Positions 1-5,505 of a stretch of 5,774 bases of DNA are shown here, one piece after another. The notes below the pieces were generated by a model, which was not told the origin of the DNA, ran no database searches, and was given only the letters and a program-made list of their open reading frames with translations. Location: positions 1 through 5,774 of the forward strand of contig JBEILF010000168.1 in assembly GCA_040379385.1 (NCBI GenBank), read 5' to 3'. This DNA comes from UKL13-2 sp040379385 (GTDB lineage: Bacteria; Pseudomonadota; Gammaproteobacteria; Burkholderiales; Usitatibacteraceae). Each line of letters opens with the position of its first letter. Within the stretch, counting starts at the first letter, position 1. The translations under genes were made by a program, and so were the position numbers.

Positions 1-23
1 AAAGACTCTCGGAAAACGCCATC

Positions 24-1037
24 ATGACGATCAAAGTCGCAATTAACGGTTATGGCCGCATCGGTCGCAATATCCTCCGCGCTCATTATGAGTCTGGAAA
101 GACGCATGATATTCAGATCGTCGCGATCAACGATTTGGGCCCGGTTGAAACCAATGCCCACTTGACGCGCTACGACACGGCGCATGGCAAATTTCCCGGC
201 ACTGTCAAAGTTGAGGGTGAGTTTTTGATTGTCAACGGTGACAAGATCAAAGTTTTCGCCCAACGCGACCCGGCGCAAATTCCTTGGGGCGAGTTGGGTG
301 TTGATGTGGTTCTTGAATGTACGGGCTTCTTCACCAGTAAAGAAAAGGCCGGCGCGCACCTACAGGGTGGTGCCAAGAAAGTCATCATTTCCGCGCCGGG
401 CGGCAAAGACGTGGATGCCACGGTTGTTTATGGCGTAAACCATAATGTGCTCACCTCTGCGATGACGGTCATCTCTAACGCATCGTGCACAACAAACTGC
501 TTGGCACCGCTGGTGAAGCCATTAAACGACAAACTTGGCGTGGTCACCGGCCTCATGACGACCGTACACGCTTACACCAATGACCAAGTATTGACCGACG
601 TGATGCACGAGGATTTGCGTCGCGCACGTTCGGCCACAATGTCGATGATTCCGACCAAAACTGGCGCCGCTGCCGCTGTTGGTCTGGTGTTGCCTGAATT
701 AAACGGCAAGCTTGACGGGTATGCGGTTCGTGTACCGACCATCAACGTATCGTTGGTCGATTTGTCGTTTATCGCAAAGCGGGACACAACGGCGGACGAA
801 GTCAATGCCATCATGAAAGAGGCGGCTTCTTCACCCGGCATGAAAGGCATTCTTGCCTACAACACCGCGCCACTGGTATCGATCGATTTCAACCACGACA
901 GTCACTCGTCGACGTTTGACTCCACGCTGACAAAAGTATGCGGCAATCTGGTCAAGGTCTCGAGCTGGTATGACAATGAGTGGGGCTTTTCAAATCGTAT
1001 GTTGGACACAACGGTCGCCTTGATGTCGGCGAAGTGA
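24..1037 (+). CDS. gap: Glyceraldehyde-3-phosphate dehydrogenase, phosphorylating (NAD-type)
   Basis: Catalyses the reversible oxidative phosphorylation of glyceraldehyde 3-phosphate to 1,3-bisphosphoglycerate with NAD(P), a cytosolic step of glycolysis, gluconeogenesis and the Calvin cycle. The 337-residue length is normal for the tetrameric enzyme. The N-terminal Rossmann fold shows INGYGRIGRN at residues 8-17. Asp37 in the AIND motif, at the end of the second strand, is the residue that normally favours NAD over NADP. The catalytic motif SNASCTTNC (151-159) places the nucleophile at Cys155, and TVHAYTNDQ (180-188) supplies the base His182. DLRRARSATMSMIPTKTGAA (197-216) is the phosphate-binding S-loop region, and WYDNEWGFSNR (315-325) is the conserved C-terminal segment. 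The ATG at 24 is preceded by GGAA at 11-14 with 9-nt spacing and starts exactly at the conserved N terminus. It is the first gene visible in the operon, and only 23 nt lie upstream, so its promoter is outside the window. Family assignment is secure; cofactor preference is inferred. Confidence 0.98.
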   Translation: MTIKVAINGYGRIGRNILRAHYESGKTHDIQIVAINDLGPVETNAHLTRYDTAHGKFPGTVKVEGEFLIVNGDKIKVFAQRDPAQIPWGELGVDVVLECTGFFTSKEKAGAHLQGGAKKVIISAPGGKDVDATVVYGVNHNVLTSAMTVISNASCTTNCLAPLVKPLNDKLGVVTGLMTTVHAYTNDQVLTDVMHEDLRRARSATMSMIPTKTGAAAAVGLVLPELNGKLDGYAVRVPTINVSLVDLSFIAKRDTTADEVNAIMKEAASSPGMKGILAYNTAPLVSIDFNHDSHSSTFDSTLTKVCGNLVKVSSWYDNEWGFSNRMLDTTVALMSAK

Positions 1038-1043
1038 TTGATG

Positions 1044-1069
1044 GGCGCGTAGTGACCATGAAACGCGCC
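1044..1069 (+). other. Intercistronic hairpin between gap and pgk
   Basis: GGCGCGT (1044-1050) and ACGCGCC (1063-1069) form a perfect 7-bp GC-rich stem with a 12-nt loop, 7 nt after the gap stop codon. No T run follows, so it does not look like an intrinsic terminator. It could protect the 3' end of a processed gap transcript or mark a processing site that sets gap and pgk at different levels; this function is inference only. Confidence 0.5.
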
Positions 1070-1090
1070 GTGAACGAAAAGCGCCATTGA
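1052..1090 (+). other. Candidate mini-ORF overlapping the pgk start
   Basis: A 12-codon frame opens with GTG at 1052 (MTMKRAVNEKRH) or, two codons later, with ATG at 1058 (MKRAVNEKRH). It ends with TGA at 1088-1090, which overlaps the pgk ATG as TGATG. The GTG itself overlaps the TAG of a still shorter frame, ATG GGC GCG TAG (1041-1052). The arrangement could hand ribosomes from gap to pgk by termination-reinitiation. There is no good ribosome binding site and the frame is short enough to be chance, so it is recorded as a candidate only. Confidence 0.25.
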
Positions 1091-2301
1091 TGACAACCAT
1101 GTTTATACGTCTGGCGGATTTAGCCGCAAGCGGACAACTCGACGGCAAACGCGTATTCATTCGCGCTGACTTGAATGTGCCGCAAGATAAGGCGGGCAAT
1201 ATCACTGACGATACACGCATTCGCGCTTCGATTCCCGCGATTGAGCTTGCGCTAAATGCCGGTGCGGCTGTTATGGTCACATCACATCTTGGTCGTCCGA
1301 CCGAAGGTGAGTTAAAACCAAAGGATTCGCTGGCACCAATCGCCAAGCGTTTGGCCGCTCTCATGCAGCGTGAAATTTCGCTAAAAGCCGACTGGGTAAA
1401 CGGCGTGGTCGTCGCGGCGGGGCAAGTGGTACTACTCGAAAACTGTCGCGGCAACAAAGGTGAAAAAGAGAACAATGATGAACTTGCACAGAAGATGGCC
1501 ACTCTGTGCGACGTGTACGTCAATGACGCGTTTGGTACTGCCCACCGGGCGGAGGCGACAACCCACGGCATCGCCAAGTATGCGAAGGCGGCGTGTGCCG
1601 GCCCGTTGCTCGCGGCGGAGCTCGATGCGCTTGGCCTCGCACTGGCTAGACCAAAACGCCCGTTGGTAGCAATTGTCGCGGGATCCAAGGTGTCCACCAA
1701 ACTGACCATCTTGAAATCGCTGGCGGAGAAGGTCGATCAATTGGTGGTGGGTGGCGGTATTGCCAATACCTTCTTGCTGGCGCAGGGTCTGCCGATTGGC
1801 AAATCGCTCGCCGAGGCGGATTTGATTGGAGACGCCAAACACATCATCGACATGATGGCTGCGCGAGGTGCTTCGGTGCCGATCCCAACCGATGTTGTAT
1901 GCGGTAAAGCATTCGCGGCCAACGAGCCAGCGGTTACGAAGTCAGTCACCGACGTCACAGCTGACGACATGATCCTTGATATCGGGCCAAATACGGCGGC
2001 CGCGCTCGCTGCAATCATGCAACAAGCCGGTACTATTGTCTGGAATGGACCGGTCGGTGTGTTTGAGTTTGATCAATTCAGCGGCGGTACCAAGGCGTTG
2101 GCCGAGGCGATCGCGGCTTCTCGCGCATTCTCGATCGCCGGCGGCGGCGATACCCTTGCGGCGATTGCAAAATTCGGCGTCACCGATAAAGTAAGTTACA
2201 TCTCAACAGGTGGTGGGGCATTCTTGGAGTTTCTTGAGGGCAAGTCATTGCCCGCCGTTGAGATTCTCCAGCAGCGGGCAGCAAACGCAGCAATTCAATA
2301 G
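1090..2301 (+). CDS. pgk: Phosphoglycerate kinase
   Basis: Transfers the acyl phosphate of 1,3-bisphosphoglycerate to ADP, giving ATP and 3-phosphoglycerate; a monomeric cytosolic enzyme directly after GAPDH in the pathway. The N-terminal substrate domain shows RADLN (25-29, Asp27 and Asn29 contacting 3-phosphoglycerate), SHLGRP (65-70), LLENCR (115-120) and DAFGTAHR (146-153). The C-terminal nucleotide domain shows AGSKVSTKL (197-205, with Lys200 and Lys204), WNGPVGVFE (318-326), the hinge GGGDT (351-355) and STGGGAFLEFLEGK (372-385). From the ATG at 1090 the protein has 403 residues, close to the usual bacterial 385-400. I prefer 1090 because a weak purine-rich GAAAAG (1076-1081) lies 8 nt upstream. 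ATG 1099 (MFIRLADL) would fit family N termini equally well and cannot be excluded; TTG at 1087 is unlikely. The sequence resembles betaproteobacterial PGKs. A 52-nt spacer after gap suggests cotranscription. Confidence 0.97.
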   Translation: MTTMFIRLADLAASGQLDGKRVFIRADLNVPQDKAGNITDDTRIRASIPAIELALNAGAAVMVTSHLGRPTEGELKPKDSLAPIAKRLAALMQREISLKADWVNGVVVAAGQVVLLENCRGNKGEKENNDELAQKMATLCDVYVNDAFGTAHRAEATTHGIAKYAKAACAGPLLAAELDALGLALARPKRPLVAIVAGSKVSTKLTILKSLAEKVDQLVVGGGIANTFLLAQGLPIGKSLAEADLIGDAKHIIDMMAARGASVPIPTDVVCGKAFAANEPAVTKSVTDVTADDMILDIGPNTAAALAAIMQQAGTIVWNGPVGVFEFDQFSGGTKALAEAIAASRAFSIAGGGDTLAAIAKFGVTDKVSYISTGGGAFLEFLEGKSLPAVEILQQRAANAAIQ

Positions 2302-2304
2302 TCA

Positions 2305-2324
2305 CGCAGATGAACGCGGATGGG
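2305..2324 (+). repeat. Degenerate tandem 10-mer, possible relic of a dispersed repeat
   Basis: Just after the pgk stop, CGCAGATGAA (2305-2314) is followed directly by CGCGGATGGG (2315-2324), two 10-nt units differing at three A-to-G positions. The wording resembles the CGCAGATGAACGC-type tandem sequences scattered in intergenic DNA of various Gram-negative genomes. That resemblance is from memory and unverified. Two units are a weak basis for calling a repeat family. Confidence 0.35.
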
Positions 2325-2331
2325 CACAAAT

Positions 2332-2346
2332 TTGGCCGAAGGCTAA
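2332..2346 (+). other. Small hairpin in the pgk-pyk spacer
   Basis: TTGGCC (2332-2337) and GGCTAA (2341-2346) can form a 6-bp stem, including one G-U pair, closed by a GAA triloop. No T tract follows, so it is not a convincing terminator. The rest of the 93-nt spacer (2302-2394) contains no promoter that I can support; a weak purine run AAAGA at 2385-2389 precedes the pyk ATG by 5 nt. Confidence 0.3.
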
Positions 2347-2394
2347 TCGGGCAAAACGGCTAGTTTCGTGTTCGTAATTAACTGAAAGAACACC

Positions 2395-3834
2395 ATGCCA
2401 AGAGCTACCAAGATCGTCGCAACACTAGGCCCGGCTTCAACCTCTGCCGAGGTGCTCGAGAGGCTGATCGTCGCCGGTGTCGACGTCGTGCGGATGAATT
2501 TTTCCCATGGTGTTGCAGAAGACCACATTGATCGCGCCGCGCTAGTCCGCCAACTGTCCGCAAAACACAATCGCCCGGTCGGTATCCTCGCCGACCTACA
2601 GGGGCCGAAGATTCGTGTGGGTAAGTTTGCCGAAAACAAGATCACCCTGAAGACTGGTGACAGATTTATTCTTGACGCCAACTGTGAGCGGGGCAATCAG
2701 GAACGTGTCGGCATCGACTATAAAGAGTTGCCGCGCGACGTGAAGTCTGGTGATTTGCTGTTGCTCAATGACGGACTGCTGGTGTTTGAAGTTGACGTTG
2801 TGCGCGGCAACGAAATCCATTGTTTGGTACGGCAAGGCGGTGTCTTGTCCAACAACAAAGGGATCAATCGCAAGGGCGGCGGCCTGACCGCACCGCCGCT
2901 GACCGCCAAGGACATGGACGATATTAAGACTGCCTCCATGCTAGAGGCGGATTTCCTCGCGGTATCGTTTCCAAAGAGTGGCGCCGATATGTATATGGCC
3001 CGCGAGTTGATGCGCGCCGCCGGTGGCAATGCCATGCTGATCGCCAAAATTGAGCGTACCGAGGCGGTAACCAATGAGGCCTTAGTAGACATCATGAAAG
3101 CGTGTGACGGCATCATGGTCGCCCGCGGCGACTTGGCTGTGGAAGTCGGCGACGCAGCGGTGCCGGCGCTGCAAAAGCGCATGATCCGCATGGCGCGTGA
3201 AATGAACAAACTCACTATCACGGCCACGCAAATGATGGAGTCGATGGTGTCCTCGCCTATCCCGACACGCGCGGAGGTGTCGGATGTTGCCAACGCGGTG
3301 CTCGATGGCACCGATGCAGTGATGCTCTCCGCCGAGTCCGCTTCTGGTCAGTATCCGGTCGAGACGGTTGAGGCGATGGTGCGGATTTGTCGTGAAGCGG
3401 AAAAGAGCGCTGAGGTCAAACTTGATCGTGAGTTTTTGGACCGTGTTTTCACCCGTGTTGATCAATCCATTGCGATGGCCGCCTTATTCACCGCACACCA
3501 TCTCAAGGTGAAGTGTATTGCCTCCCTGACGCAGTCGGGCTCAACCGCGCTGTGGATGTCCCGCTTGAATTCCGGTGTACCGATTTATGCGCTGACCCCT
3601 GAACCTGCCACCCATACCAAGTGCGCGCTAATGCGCGATGTTCGGCCATTTGCGCTGGCCTACGAAGGACATGATCGAGAAAAGCTCATGCTTGAAGCAG
3701 AAGAAGCACTGCTGAAGAACAAGGTTGTGGAGCGCGGTGACTTGGTGGTGTTGACGATGGGTGAACCCATCGGTCAATCTGGTGGTACCAACACCATGAA
3801 GATTCTGCGTATCGGCGAACACCGTAAGGCTTAA
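2395..3834 (+). CDS. pyk: Pyruvate kinase, PykA (type II) like
   Basis: Converts phosphoenolpyruvate and ADP to pyruvate and ATP, the irreversible last step of glycolysis, acting as a cytosolic tetramer. The 479 residues match E. coli PykA (480). The catalytic barrel shows TKIVATLGPAS (5-15), RMNFSHG (33-39, with Arg33, Asn35, Ser37, His38) and ADLQGPKIRVG (66-76). IAKIER (216-221) supplies catalytic Lys218 and metal ligand Glu220, followed by VARGDLAVEVG (242-252, Asp246), ITATQMMESM (275-284, Thr278) and PTRAEVSDVANAVLDGTDAV (290-309). The B domain is the insert at about 77-162, and the C-terminal allosteric domain covers about 345-479. Lys72, together with Leu68, Gln69 and Val75, is the pattern of potassium-independent pyruvate kinases; potassium-dependent enzymes carry Glu there. 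The closeness to PykA suggests AMP or sugar-phosphate activation rather than fructose 1,6-bisphosphate, but the effector cannot be read from sequence. It ends 4 nt before the GNAT gene and contains that gene's ribosome binding site. Confidence 0.98.
   Translation: MPRATKIVATLGPASTSAEVLERLIVAGVDVVRMNFSHGVAEDHIDRAALVRQLSAKHNRPVGILADLQGPKIRVGKFAENKITLKTGDRFILDANCERGNQERVGIDYKELPRDVKSGDLLLLNDGLLVFEVDVVRGNEIHCLVRQGGVLSNNKGINRKGGGLTAPPLTAKDMDDIKTASMLEADFLAVSFPKSGADMYMARELMRAAGGNAMLIAKIERTEAVTNEALVDIMKACDGIMVARGDLAVEVGDAAVPALQKRMIRMAREMNKLTITATQMMESMVSSPIPTRAEVSDVANAVLDGTDAVMLSAESASGQYPVETVEAMVRICREAEKSAEVKLDREFLDRVFTRVDQSIAMAALFTAHHLKVKCIASLTQSGSTALWMSRLNSGVPIYALTPEPATHTKCALMRDVRPFALAYEGHDREKLMLEAEEALLKNKVVERGDLVVLTMGEPIGQSGGTNTMKILRIGEHRKA
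3825..3829 (+). promoter_or_regulatory. Ribosome binding site for the GNAT gene, inside pyk
   Basis: TAAGG in the final codons of pyk matches the anti-Shine-Dalgarno sequence and lies 9 nt before the ATG at 3839. A second ATG at 3834, overlapping the pyk TAA stop as TAATG, sits only 4 nt from it and opens a different frame that closes after 43 codons. Spacing and family alignment both favour 3839. The placement implies that translation of the GNAT gene is coupled to that of pyk. Confidence 0.6.
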
Positions 3835-3838
3835 TGCA

Positions 3839-4354
3839 ATGCAGGTTAGGATTCGTCACGCGACGCTATCAGATATCCCGAATATTCAGTCCATCGCGCG
3901 GCGCACGTGGCCAAGCGCCTACGGTGAAATCTTGTCGTGGTCGCAAATCGACTACATGCTCGACATGATGTACTCAACTGAGGCGTTGTCGGAACAAATG
4001 GGTCCTAAGAGGCATTGGTTTGGGATCGCAGAATTAGACGGGGTGCCGGTTGGTTTCGTGTCCTTTCAGCATGACTACATCGAGGGTGGTGTTACAAAGA
4101 TCCACAAGCTCTACGTCCTCCCCGAAGCGCAGGGCAAACAAATTGGTTATGACTTAGTGTCATTTGTGCAGCAAGGCACGGCATCCGTCGTCCCGCGACA
4201 AGAGGCGATTACTCTTAACGTCAACAAGTTCAACCGGGCAAGGTCGTTCTACGAGCGAGTGGGCTTCAAAATTGTAGGCGAGGAAGACATTGACATCGGT
4301 CATGGCTTTTTGATGGAAGATTTCATCATGCGACTGCCGCTAACCGATGCCTAG
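3839..4354 (+). CDS. GNAT-family N-acetyltransferase, PaiA-like
   Basis: A 171-residue soluble protein with the GCN5-related acetyltransferase fold, predicted to move an acetyl group from acetyl-CoA to an amine; the acceptor is unknown. The N-terminal part (4-60) has the usual IRHATLSDIPNIQSIA start. The substrate strands are IAELDGVPVGFVSF (63-76). Motif A is KLYVLPEAQGKQIGYDLV (90-107), where the acetyl-CoA pyrophosphate loop QGKQIG (98-103) carries Gln101 in place of the usual central glycine of Q/R-x-x-G-x-G/A. Motif B, LNVNKFNRARSFYERVGF (126-143), contains Tyr138, the probable general acid. The ending EEDIDIGHGFLMEDFIMRL (148-166) resembles the PaiA/spermidine acetyltransferase-like group, so a polyamine or other small amine is possible, but that is inference. 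It lies 4 nt after pyk and 84 nt before fba; its role in a glycolytic operon is not obvious. Family confidence is high, substrate confidence low. Confidence 0.92.
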   Translation: MQVRIRHATLSDIPNIQSIARRTWPSAYGEILSWSQIDYMLDMMYSTEALSEQMGPKRHWFGIAELDGVPVGFVSFQHDYIEGGVTKIHKLYVLPEAQGKQIGYDLVSFVQQGTASVVPRQEAITLNVNKFNRARSFYERVGFKIVGEEDIDIGHGFLMEDFIMRLPLTDA

Positions 4355-4356
4355 CA

Positions 4357-4385
4357 GCGGCTAGCCCAAGGGAGTGGTTAGCCGT
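4357..4385 (+). other. First hairpin in the GNAT-fba spacer
   Basis: Positions 4357-4366 pair with 4376-4385 in a 10-bp stem containing two G-U pairs; the core CGGCTA/TAGCCG (4358-4363 with 4379-4384) is perfect. The 9-nt loop 4367-4375 contains the purine run AAGGGAG. The stem is followed by AAAAT, not by T residues, so it is not a typical terminator. It starts 2 nt after the GNAT stop codon and may stabilise the upstream mRNA or mark a processing site; that role is inferred. Confidence 0.55.
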
Positions 4386-4399
4386 AAAATGCTTCCGTT

Positions 4400-4416
4400 G
4401 GAACCACCCTGGTTCC
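4400..4416 (+). other. Second hairpin in the GNAT-fba spacer
   Basis: GGAACCA (4400-4406) and TGGTTCC (4410-4416) form a perfect 7-bp stem with a CCC triloop, extendable by one U-G pair (4399 with 4417). It ends 11 nt before the fba ribosome binding site and leaves that site unpaired. A role as 5' stabiliser of fba mRNA or as protein-binding site is possible but not shown. Confidence 0.55.
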
Positions 4417-4427
4417 GCTACCCAATC

Positions 4428-4432
4428 TGGAG
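4428..4432 (+). promoter_or_regulatory. Ribosome binding site of fba
   Basis: TGGAG, followed by AA, lies 6 nt before the ATG at 4439. It is among the clearest Shine-Dalgarno matches in the window, and it fixes the fba start. Confidence 0.7.
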
Positions 4433-4438
4433 AACTTC

Positions 4439-5503
4439 ATGGCACTCGTTTCCATGCGCCAATTGCTCGACCACGCAGCAGAAAACAACTACGGCTTGCC
4501 AGCGTTTAATGTCAACAATCTGGAGCAGGTGCAGGCGATCATGGAAGCTGCAGCCGACACCGATTCGCCAGTCATCATGCAAGCCAGTGCGGGTGCTAGA
4601 AAGTACGCTGGTGAAACCTTTCTCAAGTACCTGATCGAGGCAGCGGTCGAGACGTATCCGAATATCCCGGTGGCGATGCACCAAGACCATGGCCAAAGCC
4701 CGGCAGTGTGCCAGCAGGCGATGCGGCTTGGATTTTCGAGCGTGATGATGGATGGCTCACTGCAAGCCGACGGGAAAACGATTGCCAGCTACGAGTACAA
4801 CGTGGACGTTACGCGCCGTGTGGTCGATATGGCGCACATGATCGGTGTATCGGTCGAGGGCGAGTTGGGTTGCCTGGGGTCGCTGGAGACGATGAAGGGC
4901 GACAAAGAGGACGGGCACGGCACTGACTCGACCATGACGCGCGAGCAGCTACTGACCGACCCCAATGAGGCCGCTGACTTCGTGAAGCAAACCGGCGTGG
5001 ACGCGCTGGCGATTGCGATCGGTACCTCCCACGGTGCCTATAAGTTCACCCGCAAACCAACCGGCGATATTCTGGCGATTGATCGTATCAAGGCGATTCA
5101 TGCAAGAATCCCCAATACCCACCTCGTGATGCATGGCTCGTCCAGTGTTCCGCAGGAGTTACTCGAAATCATTCGTGCTAACGGCGGCGAGATGAAAGAA
5201 ACCTACGGTGTGCCGGTTGAGGAAATTCAAGAAGGCATCAAGCATGGTGTGCGCAAGGTCAATATCGACACCGACATCCGCTTGGCGATGACGGCCGCCG
5301 TTCGCAAGTTCATGAACGAAAACAAGTCGCACTTTGATCCGCGCGATTATTTGAAACCAGCACGTGCGGCGGCCAAAGCAATCTGCAAGCTGCGTTATGA
5401 ACAGTTCAGCTGCGCGGGGCAGGCGTCGAAAATCAAGCCGATAGATCTCACCAAGATGGCCGAGAAGTATGCGAAAGGTGAATTGAAGCAACTCGTCAAC
5501 TGA
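4439..5503 (+). CDS. fba: Fructose-bisphosphate aldolase, class II (CbbA/Fba-like)
   Basis: Reversibly cleaves fructose 1,6-bisphosphate to dihydroxyacetone phosphate and glyceraldehyde 3-phosphate; a zinc-dependent cytosolic TIM-barrel enzyme. The 354 residues fit the subtype found in Calvin-cycle (cbbA) and beta/gammaproteobacterial fba loci (about 345-360). Visible motifs are LPAFNVNNLEQ (20-30) and HQDHG (81-85), where Asp83 is the catalytic acid/base and His84 a zinc ligand. Further motifs are VEGELGCLG (139-147), GTSHGAYKF (195-203, zinc ligand His198), VMHGSSSVP (230-238, zinc ligand His232) and VNIDTDIR (274-281, phosphate and substrate binding). The Zn-ligand set is complete and there is no frameshift. 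The ATG is fixed by a good ribosome binding site and by the MALVSMRQLLDHA start of the family. It supplies the substrate for GAPDH encoded upstream. Whether flux is glycolytic, gluconeogenic or Calvin-type cannot be read here; no Calvin-specific gene (RuBisCO, phosphoribulokinase) is in the window. Confidence 0.97.
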   Translation: MALVSMRQLLDHAAENNYGLPAFNVNNLEQVQAIMEAAADTDSPVIMQASAGARKYAGETFLKYLIEAAVETYPNIPVAMHQDHGQSPAVCQQAMRLGFSSVMMDGSLQADGKTIASYEYNVDVTRRVVDMAHMIGVSVEGELGCLGSLETMKGDKEDGHGTDSTMTREQLLTDPNEAADFVKQTGVDALAIAIGTSHGAYKFTRKPTGDILAIDRIKAIHARIPNTHLVMHGSSSVPQELLEIIRANGGEMKETYGVPVEEIQEGIKHGVRKVNIDTDIRLAMTAAVRKFMNENKSHFDPRDYLKPARAAAKAICKLRYEQFSCAGQASKIKPIDLTKMAEKYAKGELKQLVN

Positions 5504-5505
5504 CG

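Noticed and set aside
990..1709. 239-codon open frame on the minus strand across the gap end and pgk
   Set aside because: It lies antisense to clear pgk coding sequence, shows no recognisable motif, and is a typical shadow of codon bias; the same holds for the 197-codon minus-strand frame at 2718-3311 inside pyk.
3834..3836. ATG overlapping the pyk stop (TAATG) as start of the acetyltransferase gene
   Set aside because: It is out of frame with the GNAT protein and closes after 43 codons; ATG 3839 gives the correct family N terminus and better spacing from the ribosome binding site.
4385..4390. TAAAAT in the GNAT-fba spacer as a -10 promoter element
   Set aside because: It matches five of six consensus bases, but no -35-like hexamer is found about 17 nt upstream (the region reads TAGCCC) and the site lies at the foot of a hairpin. 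Not enough to call a promoter.
4374..4634. 86-codon plus-strand frame starting with GTG 4374 (internal ATG 4389) and overlapping fba
   Set aside because: It overlaps nearly 200 nt of fba in another frame, has no suitably spaced ribosome binding site, and its protein resembles nothing known. It is a frame shadow running from the spacer.
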